DNA from: Hippopus hippopus
Lineage: Eukaryota > Mollusca > Bivalvia > Cardiida > Cardiidae
Direction of reading: 5' to 3'
Length of the DNA: 64,000 nucleotides
Assembly (NCBI GenBank): GCA_946811185.2
Contig: OX328109.1
Location: 3,906,001-3,970,000, forward strand
The notes beneath the pieces were generated by a model, which ran no database searches, had not been told where the DNA came from, and saw only the letters and a list, made by a program, of their open reading frames with translations. Made by a program: the position numbers and the translations under genes. Below are positions 12,338-23,800 of the stretch, in pieces (positions within the stretch are counted from its first letter, which is position 1; each line of letters opens with the position of its first letter).

Positions 12338-12824
12338 ATTTATTGTTGGTGACAATACAAAAAAAAAAAAACCCTGTAAAATTTGGATTTTCTACTGTAC
12401 GCTGAAAATTTTCTATTTCATTATTTAGTAATATAAGCGTTAATAGTCTAGTATTAAAACTTTGTGACAAAAGAGTCATGGAGAGCCCACGCATATGCAT
12501 CCGCGGGGGTATTGCCGTACGGAAGTGCTTAGCCTTTATCTAAATTCATTGTCACCTAAATCTTGAATGCCTGTCTCCTCGGTCGACCGGTATGGAAATC
12601 AAAGTACTTAAAGTACTGAAAGCTAGAATAATTACATACATGTACCCTCTTCCAATGTTCAGAGTACAAGGAGGTAGAGTTAGAATTTTTGGTCACAAGG
12701 CAGGTAAAGAACCTGACTAGAAAAAAAAGGTTATTCAACAAATGGCTATAGATCTATGAGCAAATGTATACTAGATAGATCTACAGTGTAGAGATCTATC
12801 AAAATAGATCTTAAAATATTTTTT

Positions 12825-13050
12825 CCTAGCCTTCAGCAAAATTTTAGAATTGTAGGTATTTAAAATAAAAGCCCTTTGGTCATATAAAATGTGGCTAAAA
12901 TATTGAATTTGTCTCTGAAATGATAGAAAACGTTGCGGAAAAAATGCTGCTAAGATCTACTTGCATTCCCTTCTTTTCCTGCAGTGTTTACAAAAAGCCT
13001 TTGTCGTCACAGTAATAACTTAACACGAGACTGTTTAGTAAAGTGTTATC
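12825..13050 (-). repeat. REP-A decayed reverse copy, just 3' of the NHR gene
   Basis: Only CAAAATTTTAGA, AGAAAACGTTGCGGAAAAA and a TTAGTAAAGTGTTA end remain. It lies about 30 bp beyond the NHR stop codon and so probably in that gene's 3' UTR. Confidence 0.5.
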
Positions 13051-13077
13051 TAGAGTCAAAGACAGTTTCCTCGATTT

Positions 13078-13565
13078 TCAGGGATCTTTTGTTACTCCAA
13101 GTAATTCTACCGCCTTTGCATCGCCAAACAAGTTAAAGATTACCCAGATGGTTTTGTTGACGTCAACATTTGTAAAAATTACGTCATCGGAAGTGACGTT
13201 TGGTGAAAGATAGGCCAAACCCATTCCGTCGACCCTGAATGAATACATGTTTTCAGGTGAATAAAATCGCTGAAAAATGAACACTTCTGTTTCGGGTAAC
13301 TCTTCAGTAACGTTCTCGTCACAGATAACGAGGTCCCCTAGTCGATAGTCGTCAGGTGACTTATAACTAATGCCCACATTAAGACTTCCGGCTCCCCATC
13401 CACTCTCAATTTCCGTTATGTTGAAATGAAGTGTCTCATTGATCTTCAAAGGGCGATCACCCAAACAGACAGCCCAACAGTACCCTTCATACCTCCTGGC
13501 CAGCCTACCACCGTCAAGTATGTTAGCTTTGGGTCCATGTGCGTCTTTATCGAAGAGATATGGAC
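13078..13565 (-). CDS. NHR protein exon 2 (whole NHR domain)
   Basis: Encodes residues 30-191 and the TGA stop. The acceptor is a T-rich tract ending TTGTAG. The reading frame also stays open upstream into the intron, but that extension has no domain match, and the phase-1 join to exon 1 supplies a leader, so splicing at 13565 is preferred. Confidence 0.85.
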
Positions 13566-14310
13566 CTACAATAAAAGTAATTGAGATCTTTTTACAAACG
13601 AGAAGAAATCTCAGTCTTACAAACCATGATAATTGCATAACATGGTTCAATAACTTAATAACACTTCTATTTCAGTCGCAACATAGTTCTAAGAGATCTT
13701 ATGTCCCTTTCTTTCCTTCATACGTTTGACCTTTATAAATAAATGTACATAGAGCTATATAATTAAGCCATGCTTCGGCAGGAAGGGATTTAATGAATTT
13801 CCGTGATGCATCACACAAAGTAAGTCATCTCATAGTTTTGGATCCATAAAATCTTTTTTGTCCAACAGCCAATTAAATCATGTGGTAAACCATCTTCGCT
13901 AGCCAAGGGGTGACAATCACAACGTGGATTTTACCTGATAAGCCTTGTGGTCCACGTACTGATTGTCACCATTGGCTTGCGAAGATGGAGGTAAACTGGT
14001 CCTTTGACATGCAGAAAATTGACCAATAGCAAAAAGTTTCGACTCGGGTCAGCCTGCGCGGACTGCGCAGGCTGACCTGAGTCGATACTTTTCGCAGATG
14101 CCTTAAACTCTATGTTCACAGAGCATGGCTCAATTTTAATACATACAGATCTAACTCTAGAAATAATAAGTGTGCAGAAATGAGCCACTAAGATTCTATA
14201 TATCAGATAAATAGAGCCTTACCGAAGTTATAATTAGCTGCTTCTGTGAAAGGTATTTCAGTGAATTCACACAAAATTGACATTAGAACCAAACAGTGAA
14301 GCCGAGCCAT
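13078..14310 (-). CDS. Secreted single NHR-domain protein (Neuralized homology repeat), 191 aa, two exons
   Basis: The model joins 14310-14223 to 13565-13078 (phase 1, GTAAGG donor, TTGTAG acceptor) and gives 191 residues. Residues 1-25 begin with a short hydrophobic stretch (LVLMSIL) and end TEAA, which looks like a signal peptide. Residues ~38-186 follow the NHR pattern: GGRLARR, then a DRPL segment, TEIESGWGAGSLNVGI, a VDGMG turn and a final WVIFNLFGDAKAVEL strand. NHR domains are known from Neuralized-type E3 ligases, where they bind partners in the cytosol; here there is no RING, and the sequons N72, N78, N114, N152 and N166 suggest an extracellular or luminal glycoprotein. The start codon context is ACAAAATGG, and a weak TATA-like ATATAT lies at 14346-14353. 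The role is unknown. Family assignment is firm; secretion is inferred. Confidence 0.82.
13765..14133. repeat. REP-B copy in the NHR intron, with a nested hairpin
   Basis: Ends AAGCCATGCTTCGG and CAGAGCATGGCTCAA. A 99 bp hairpin insertion (13891-13989) is flanked by the direct repeat GGTAAAC (13884-13890 and 13990-13996). Confidence 0.78.
14223..14310 (-). CDS. NHR protein exon 1 (signal peptide)
   Basis: Encodes residues 1-29 plus the first base of Gly30. The ATG is preceded by ACAAA and followed by G, a good animal start context. The exon ends at a GTAAGG donor. The length is far shorter than an ectodomain and it carries only the leader. Confidence 0.78.
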
Positions 14311-14414
14311 TTTGTTGTAGCCTATAGACAAAAATTTAACTTTGTACATATATCTTACAAATATCAATCACAATTTACCACCAGGACACCGAAGTATTCG
14401 TAGATAAGTAGGTA

Positions 14415-14965
14415 CATGAACTTTTTATCAGGCGACAAAAAATTTAGACAAGTCCATATAGAAAGCTCTTGCAGACGACAAATTTTGGCACGCTACTGAA
14501 AAGATATAATTTGTCTTCGAAACGTTCAAGAAAGACATTGTTATAAAAAAAAGGGTTGTTTCCGGCGTTTTTTCCATTTCCCAGTTTTTCATCAAATATC
14601 TGTCTTAAGGGTGCTTGGAAGAACAGAACACTCATTTTATTGACGTCACATATAGTACATGTAATTTTAAACTTTTAAAGCATATTTACAAATGATCTTA
14701 TCACATGACATCACAACACATTCCTCGGACGGGCCTCCAAACATTATGGATTTTGGTTTAACTCTTTACCTACCAACAAATATTTAGAACCAGTCCAAAC
14801 TGAAAGCATTTGCAGATGACAAATAAAAAGTGACTGAAACGATGGAGTTTGTATGTAAAGGGTGAAAAACATTGTTGGAAAAGGAGAGAATAGTGGCAAA
14901 CAACAATTTCTCAATTTCCAACACTTTTTTCAACCCTTTCTTTCTGGGGGTGGCTAAAACGCTGG
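14415..14965 (-). repeat. REP-A: two decayed reverse copies upstream of the NHR gene
   Basis: Remnants at ~14415-14640 and 14757-14965. The second keeps CTCTTTACCTACCAACAAA and AACATTGTTGGAAAAGGAG. Confidence 0.55.
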
Positions 14966-15150
14966 TCCATTTTGTATATAAACATACTAGATGTTATCTG
15001 TATCGAGGGAGGTAACATGCTTTCAGATTGTTAGCTATATTAGGGGAGGTAACCAATTTGGGATTTTTACTACGGTTTATTCACTGCTCCTTTTTCTTGC
15101 GTTTTTTATCCCGTTCTATTTACAGGTTCCCATATATTACAGCGTATTAA

Positions 15151-15379
15151 TTAACCCTTTACCACACTATGCCGACATTTCACGACCCTGAGAAAGAAGC
15201 CTTTTGAAAACATAGTGGAAAAAGGAGAAAATGTTGGTAACCAGCATTTTCTCCTTTTCCTACAATGTTTTCTACCTAATCAAAGAAAGTTTGCACCACT
15301 TGAGCCACATTTAAATTGTCGTCTGTAAATGCTTTGAAGTTGGACAAGTCTACATTTCTGTTGTTTGGTAAAGAGTTAA
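15151..15379 (+). repeat. REP-A forward copy, TTAA at both ends
   Basis: TTAA at 15151-15154 and 15376-15379; the core hairpin is near perfect. Confidence 0.85.
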
Positions 15380-15399
15380 AATCCCTGTTAAAGCCGGTT

Positions 15400-16280
15400 A
15401 GCGTTGAATTTCATTAGTTCAGTTTCTATATTCTTTTTTCACGACAAAGGTTGCCAACAACTAAGGTTCCTGCATTTGAAAAAAAAATGCTTTCAGAGCT
15501 TTATAGAATGTATAAGGAAACTTTTAAAGAGATATGTAGCCTTTTAAAGCCTGATCATAGAAAAAACCAGAAAATTAAACGTGCCTAACCCAAAACTGAC
15601 TTTCACCCTCTACCAGACCTGCCTTTTTAACGACCTTTATTCTTTTTGTAAGGCTACAAAGCAAGACAGTGCTGGTTATCAAAGGCTGTCTTAAAACTCG
15701 AGATCCGGTACTTGATGTTTCCGAAAATGGCGTTACACTGGCCCGCAGAATAAACATGTGCCAAAATTTTACAACAACAACAACCCACAAGAAATCAAAA
15801 CAAATCGATTCTTTACGTGTATTGATTTGTTAACAACTTACAGAGAGGTAAGTTACCATGTTTGCATAATTAATGGTGACGATTGTGACAAAATGATACT
15901 CATACCGCTTTGCAGGCTTGCTGTAATCGAATGCAATTTGTGTCCTGAGAAAAAGTGGCAAGATTTCAGTGATACGGATTTGCCCATTTTGGGACCCTGG
16001 ATTTGTAAACTCCTATCTGCTGCAGAGGGCTATATTTTTTTCCCCAATTTTATCATATATGAATATTATTCTGAGCCACAGAATGTCAGTTTCAAGCTAA
16101 ACTGGTCAATAGATTTACTAATCGATAAAAATCAGACTGTAGAGTGTGGATCAGATTGCACAGAACATCCAGTCTGATCTTGGCTCTAGCCTCTATGCTG
16201 CTTGCCTTTCTTTGGGAAATCTTTTGGGTTAAACAGTGTTGCATTCACAGTACTTACATCTGTTTCCTTTTATTGACAAG
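15400..16280. other. Anonymous stretch with a decayed REP-C
   Basis: A 139-codon open frame (15758-16177) crosses a REP-C remnant at 16130-16185 and has no domain or splice support, so I do not call it a gene. Confidence 0.4.
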
Positions 16281-16284
16281 GTTA

Positions 16285-16860
16285 AATTAAACTTTACCTT
16301 GCAATCTGAGTTTAATGCCCCTGAAGAAGAAGGCTTTAGAAAACATTGTGGGAAAAGGAGAAAATAGTTACCAGAAGATAATAGATCATGACCAGATGAC
16401 ATAAAACTCTAAGTCTGATCTTGCAGTCACAATATGTGTTTGTGAGTTTATTCCTTAAACTAGGATTTATAAAAGCCTGCAAACATTCAGGGCAAAAGGA
16501 GGAAATACTGGTGACAAGCAAATTTTCTAATTCCTGCAATGGTTTCTGTCCTTCAAATCATATACCTGCCTGTAATATGAGACTTTTATTTTATTGTATG
16601 CAATTGCTTTCAAAATTTCAATTTAGAATTTTGTCATCTGTTGAAACTTAACCAACTGACAAATTTTTAGAAGTGTTCAAATTTAAGTCACTTGCAGACC
16701 TCAAATCAGATTGGTGGGATTTTGTACTTGTAATGGGAAAAAACATTGCATGAAAAGGAGATATTGCTTGTTACAGACATTTTCTCCATTTTCCATAGCT
16801 CTCAGAATTTTTAATTTTTTTTTCTCAGGCTTATCAAAGGGTTGTAGAGTTCAACAACTT
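16285..16860. repeat. REP-A remnants 5' of the kinase gene
   Basis: Decayed copies at ~16285-16640 and 16646-16855; the core survives as GGGAAAAGGAGAAAATAG at 16350. They end just before the likely 5' UTR. Confidence 0.45.
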
Positions 16861-16960
16861 ATCTAAGTTGGAGCAGATAGCTTACTTTTCATTCATTGTT
16901 CTTTCAGATGATGTAAATGACCTACTTTCATACTTCGGTGTTGTGGCTATAGCAAAGAAT

Positions 16961-17821
16961 ATGAGGTGCTTACCAAGACGTAAAAAACAGTTATGGATCT
17001 TTTTCCTCCTGTTTGTATGTCTTATCGGTGTATATCTCTCGTACAATCGACTGTTGGATAGCAAGAGACTTGGCGGAAGATCATCCCTGCCATACAACCC
17101 ACAGCTTGAAAAGTCTCATAAAAGGTTACGAGAAAAGACTCAAGCAGAAATAAGAAAAGCAAAGGCTGAATCAAGAGTTGGTAATAAAGACTTTCTGATG
17201 CACCCACATATCAATGACGAAGTTCCAGATGTTGGTGGAAATGGAGCTATAGTTGGTCTTCGTGCTTTAGAAAATGATGATGATTATATCACCACAGATG
17301 AAATGATGGCTAGATTGAAACTTCTTTTAATTGATCTCACACCAACAAACTGGAAAACAGCGCTAGATGTTGAAGATATGGTTCTTCAACTAAAATCAGA
17401 ACTTTACGATCTAGGTATCGACAGTGAACTTTCGTGTAAAGAAATAACAGCTCTGAAACCGGGTGGCTTTCATTTTCATAGCCATTACGGCAAAAAGAGC
17501 GTAGAACGTCTTCAAGTAGATTATTTCCATTCTGTGGTTGTGAAAAGTCCGGGAAAGGACACCCAGTTGAAAGTGTTGTGTATGAAAATGGATTATAATG
17601 AAAAACGATGTAGTGTGATGTCAAACTACAACCTAATGCGAGAGCTTGTCTACCTGCTTGTGTTGAATTCTCCTTCGATCATCAAGTTGAAAGGGTTTTG
17701 TTTACGAGGGGAAACCATTGATTACAGGTTACACAAAAAGGGTCTCATGATTGTGACAGAAGCTGGAGAAGAGATCAAGATGGGCATTCTGATGCATTTT
17801 CCTAGGCAAACAAAGTTAGAG
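16961..17821 (+). CDS. Kinase gene exon 1: membrane anchor, stem, kinase N-lobe (residues 1-287)
   Basis: The start chosen is the ATG at 16961, with A at -3 and directly before the MRCLPRRKKQ anchor; the frame is open upstream to 16868 but without an ATG. A CTTTCAG acceptor at 16901-16907 suggests a spliced 5' UTR, and a two-codon upstream ATGATGTAA begins at 16908. Residues 50-75 are charged and helical; residues 160-287 hold the N-lobe. The donor is GAG/GTAATA, phase 0. Confidence 0.85.
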
Positions 17822-20800
17822 GTAATACATGTACAGATAAATGTAGAAGGTCTGTCTTGTCTGTAATTCTTTACTATACGATAAAATGTTACAGTAGACC
17901 AAATTTAAAGCATTTGCAGACGGGTCCGACGAATCACCGAAATACCACCGAAACACCGAAATACCCGTATTGTTTTTTCGTTATTAAGCTAACTGGAGAT
18001 GTGGTTTTTGACCAAATTGTAAATTTAATGAAAGAGGGTTAGTATTAAACCTAATGTCAAAATAGCAACATGTTATTGAAGCCCACTTGAAGAATGTACA
18101 CCGGAATAGCCTACCGTTCTGTAAATGTCCACTCCACGTACTAAAATTGGTCAATTCAGGGATTATACCCCCGCAATCTCACTTCAGTTGCTTTTGTACA
18201 AGATTGATGTGTCTGATCTTTATCCATTCGTATGCTAGAAAAAATAGCTTTCCTTTTTTATGTTGGGAATATGAGATTAAAACGTTACCAAATTAGAAAA
18301 CCTGCAGCCATTTTGAATCTTTAGTTAGCACGACACAAGGCGTAAATTGATAAGACAATTACATTTTCACCAATAAGATTATGAATAATAACCATATTAC
18401 TTTAAAAATAACAAGGACAGACTTACACATCAATTAATTTGATTATGTTAGCCGAACATTTATGATCGCTTCACTTTAACAGAATGGAAGAGAACAGAAC
18501 GTGCCGAGAAACTTGTGTGTTTTTCGGATCAGAGACTTACATCATGTAATCTGATTTGGGTCTCACCGTCTACTTCTTTCGCAAATGAAGAGGATTAGTG
18601 CTCTCTTTTGTGTGTGCTTATCATTCAAAAGATATATAAGTGATAATGATAAATCTTTAGTCTAGATTGTCTTAATCAAGATCGGGTATTTCGGTGTGTA
18701 ACAGGTCAGGCACACGAGCGTTTCGATGATTGTTCTCCACGTAAATCAATGATCAGTGTATATTAACAGCGTCACTCTTCTCAATAATGATTAATACTTT
18801 AATTAAGTATGTTTTCTGAAAAAAAAAAAAATCCTGCATACTTTTGTCAGTTATTTGAACCCAACAATGAAAAATGGGGGTATTTCGGTGTTTCGGTTGT
18901 ATTTCGGTATTTCGATGATTCGTCGGACCGTTTGCAGACTACAAATGAAATGTAGCTGAAATGATGACTTTTGTCTTTGTAAGGGTAGGAAACTTTGTAG
19001 GAAAAGGAGAAAATGCTGGTTACCAGCATTTTCTCCTTTTCCTACAATACCAGTATTTCCAAAAGCCTTCTTCTGCAAGATTGTGAAAAGTCAGGATTGT
19101 GTTGTAATGGGTTTACTGTTTAGGAAACAGCAAATATATTTACTATTTTTTCCACAGTATTTTCAATAGTCTTCTTCTCCTTCTTCTTCTTCAGGGGTCA
19201 TTAAATTTTTAGATTGTTTGGTAAAGGTATTATTTGTAACCAAGAAATTCTAGTTTGATTTTTGGCCCTAGTGACATTGACATGAAAGTGTTATCATGGG
19301 CAAGGTATTATAGAGTCTCAGCCCTGTTGAAACCCGGAAAGACAGGTTTTCCTGTGATATGTAAGAAAAAAGGGTTCACTCATTACCAAATAACAAGATT
19401 TTAGACTCGCATAATTGAGAGCATTTGCAGGTGACAAATTACACATGTCTCGAATGATGGAAGTTTTCTCTGAATGGTTAGAAAACATTGTAGGAAAAGG
19501 AGAAAATGCTGGGGACCAGCATTTTCTCCTTATTCCACAATGTTTTCAAAAGTCTCTTCTCCCAGGGTCAATGAAACTCAGGATTGTATGGTAAAGGGTT
19601 AAAATGGCATTCCACATTGTCTACACTGGTAGGCCTGTAGAAGTTCTTGTTTTGATCTAATTTTTGAATGTTAATTTTATTTTCAGGGACTTGGTCTATT
19701 TATGTTCCATGTTAAAATATTCTGGTGAAGCATATAGCCCCTTGCCCAACTGTTCATTGATTTGTCCATTTATCCACAGTTTTATAATATATATGGAAGC
19801 ATCCATCAGTGTTGCCCTTATATTTCAGGTGTGTTCTTTAAAGTGGTGGCTTAATACACCTGCAAAAAGTATTGACTTATGTCAGCCTGCACAGTCTGTG
19901 TAGGCTGTCATGTGTTGAAACTTTTTGCTATTTGTGAATTTTCTGTCATGGGACCATTTTACCTCCAGATTCAGTAGATTCAGTTGTTAGACAAGTGGAT
20001 TTTATGGATCCATAATTGTGTTATGAATTACTTAGTATAACATATGTGGAGATGCACTAAATCCCCTTTTGCTAGAGCATGGCTCATTTGTTTTTACATT
20101 TGCTTATTTTGTTTTCAGATTGCTGAGCAACTGCTTAAGCTGTTGATATACTTTGACACGAGCCCCATGGGATCATTGGGCTTTGACAAACTCCAGCCTC
20201 AAGACTTTGTAATGTTTGGCACAGATTTGAAACTGGTTGATCTCGACAATATTCATATCGGAGAAATTCCATGTGTACAAGATACTGACTGTGTGATTCC
20301 GGAGATGTCCAGAAAAGGTTCGTGTTAATTTTTTACTGATAATTCCCAAAAACAAACTCTGAAAAGGGAAGAAAATATTTAAAGATACATATTTACAGCC
20401 AGAGAGTAAACAAACACTGTTAAAATTTTATAGTGTGTAGAATCTAGTTAGCTGTGTTACATAGATAAAAAATCGATATAAGGTGTATTGGATAAAGAAA
20501 TGCAAGGAATCTGTCTTAGATTTAAAACGGAAACTGTGGTTGTAATTTCTAGGGATAGCCTCCAGAGAATGAAATGCATTTTCTGTCCGTTGTAAAAATC
20601 TGTGCAACCTTGCAACCGTAAGGGGCAACATTTGACACAAATATACAAGAATGATTATAGTTTCATAAAATAAATATAAAACTGCATGGTGAAAAAACTG
20701 GACTAAAACGAGTAAAAATGTATCTTTAACTCATTACCAAACGACAAAATTTTAGGTTTGTCCAAATCGAAAGCATTTGCAGACAACAAAATAAAAGTGA

Positions 20801-23800
20801 CTGAAAATTTGAAATTTGTTTTGTGAAGGGTAGAAAATGGTTACCAGCATTTTCTCCTTTTCCCACAATGTTTTCTAAAGGCTTCTTTCTCAGGGTCGTC
20901 AAAAGTAGGGATTGTGTGGTAAAGGGTTAACTCCTAACCAAACAACAAAATTTTGTACTCTACCAAATTGAAAGCATTTGCAGACGACAAATAGAAGTTA
21001 GCTAAAATGATGACTTCTTTCTTTGATGGGGTAGAAAACAATGTGGGAAAAGGAGAAAATGCTGGTTACCAGCATTTTCTCCTTTTCCCACAATGTTTTC
21101 AAAAGGCTTCTTTCAAAGGGGTCTTTAAAAGTAGGAATTGTGTAGTAAAGAGTAAAATTGTTCTATATCTCTTGGTCGTGTATTACTGTAACTCATTACC
21201 AAAGGACAAAATTTTAGCTTTGTCCAAATGAAAGCATTTGCATACGACAAATTTCGTTGTATTCAAATGATGTGATTTACCTTTAGAAGGGTAGAAAACA
21301 TTATTTGATTGATCATATGATCCTTCATGCTGCTTTCAACATTATTTCAGTCATATAACAGTGACGGTTCTCTTATTCATGTGTTACCTGGATTTTGTTA
21401 GTACTGTTGGAGTGTCTTTGGACAAATTCCCTCAACATGGCATAGTCTGACATTTTGTCATCTGGTAAAGGATTAACCTGTTTCCACACAATTCTGACTT
21501 TTAATGACGAGAGAATTTGAGAGAGAGGCTTTTTGAAAGCATTGTGGGAAAAGGAGAAAACGCTGGTAATACCAGCATTTTCGTCTTTTTCCACAATGTT
21601 TTCAAAAGCCTTTGGAAACAGAGGATTGCATAGAGTTCAATGATTATAAATAAAGAGATTGTTATCTTTTCAGTAATCCAGTGTGAAAACAATATTTGTA
21701 AGGGCCGAAATTCTTTAAACAACTTGTTGTGGGTGAATCGTATATTTCTACGACATCTACTGCTGCCAGCACCAAAGAAATATGAGATGGATGTCTCTAG
21801 AACGTTGGATAACATGCAGAATTTGGAGATATCGATACAAGAACTCTTGGAAAAAATCGTCAAATGGAGAGGAGATGGTAGAGTAGTTTAGCCGTTACCA
21901 TATAATCTGGACTTTTAACAACCCTAAGAAAGAAAGGTTTTGAAAACATGGTTGAAAAAGGAGCATTTTCTCCTTTTCTCACAATGTTTTCTCCCCTTCC
22001 GAAGTCAAATTTCAATTTTTGAGTCACATTTATTTTTTCTTCTGCAACAAATGCTTTCAATTTGGACTAGTCTAAAATTTTGTCATATGATAAAGTGTTT
22101 TATCTCCTTACCAAACAATCCATTTTTTTCTTAGCCTGAGGGTATAGGACCTCTGAAAATAATGTTGGAAAAGGAGAAAATGCTGTTGACCATATTTCAT
22201 TAAAGTGTGAAAAGATTGTAAACATATTAGAGAAAGAAGAAAATGCTCGGTACTGACATGATTCACTGTTTATTGTTTTATAAAGAGTCACCAAACCAGC
22301 TCTTGTTGTAATGACTTTGATGAGGAAGGTTTTGAAGAAAAACATAGTCGGAAAAGGAGAAAATGCTGGTAACCTTTCGAAGAACTATTCCACCATTTGA
22401 GTCACATGTAATTTTTTGTCAGCAAATGCTTTAATTTTGGTCTAGTTTAACTCTTTACCACACAAGAAAAAATGTTGACTTGTGCATATTGAAGGTGTTT
22501 GCAGGTGACAATTTAAATGAGGCTATAATGTTGGAATTTGTCTTTGATAGCATAGAAAACATTGTGGAAAATGGAGAATATGCTGGTAACCAGCATTTTC
22601 TCCTTTTTCCACGATGTTTTCAAAAGCCTTCTCTTTCAGATTCGATAACAGTCGGGTTTGTGTGGTAAAGGGTTAATGCTTACGAATGTAAAATGTTGTT
22701 TGATAAAGAGTAAGGAAAGTTTAACTGCACTTTTATTTTCAGATTCTGTCGTATATGTTGGAAACCAAGGGATTGAGGATCAAGATAACCCAAGCAATCA
22801 TATATCGGACCGTAACAAACATCTTGATTCCAATACGAAGAGGGACGAGGCAATTGATAACATCAACAAGTTGTGGAACAAAGACAACAAGCACTTTGGA
22901 GACAAGCGGGGAAATTCTAAATGGCAAAGAATTCATTCGACCCCAAAGCCATCAAAAAATCGAGAAAATTTTGAAGAGGTTAGAATTTGTTTCTAATGCA
23001 GTTTCACCGTATCCTGTTTTTAACTCTGTCACTACTGTATGAATAAGTTACATTTTCTCAAATGCTACAAATACAGTTCTGCTGCAGGATCAAGAGACAG
23101 TTTGTACTTAATTTAGAATAAAGCAGTGTACAGTGTAGATCAGAGATCAGACTGCACATTCTGATCTTGATCTACACTGTCTACTAAAGCTTCTGGTTTT
23201 GTCCTTGGTATGGAAAGAGTTAAACCCCTATAGTGCTGAGGAAACCCAATAGACATTTTAAGTCTAGAAATAAGACCATAATAATAGCAATTTTCATCTT
23301 CCTTTAGTCTATAATGTTTCAGTAAAGTGGACAGTGTAGATCAGCGATCAGGTTGCACATTTTTGTGCAGTCTGATCTTGATCTACACTGGCTGCAAAGG
23401 CACTTTATGGGTTATGACAAACAGACACACAATACAAAGAGGAAATTATTGAATGGTAGAATTTTGCATTGATAAAAAAAAAAGATTGGGCTAGTCATGA
23501 GGGCATTGTAACCCTCGTAACCCTCAATCTTACAACAAATTTTGTGCTCTTGATTGTATGGTGTTTAATGCCGTTTTTAACACTATTTCAGTTATATCGT
23601 GGCAGCCAGTGCACCTATCCATGCTTTCCTGGAGTTTCTTTTACCAGTACTCCACACAATATTCTTTCCAAGCCACTGGCTGCTTTCCCACATAACTATT
23701 GTTGAAACAGTGGTCGGTGGTGAGAGAGGAATGTATCCTGTCGCAATGACTATCATCAATCCTCTGAAAGAAATTGGCCGAGCCTCGGATGGAACCAGCA

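Noticed and set aside
15758..16177. 139-codon open frame upstream of the kinase gene
   Set aside because: No domain, no plausible splice partners, and its 3' end runs into a REP-C remnant.
19685..19730. Acceptor-like TTATTTTCAG followed by a short open frame in kinase intron 1
   Set aside because: In the phase needed it stops after 13 codons, and the exon 1 to exon 2 join without it matches PKDCC length exactly.
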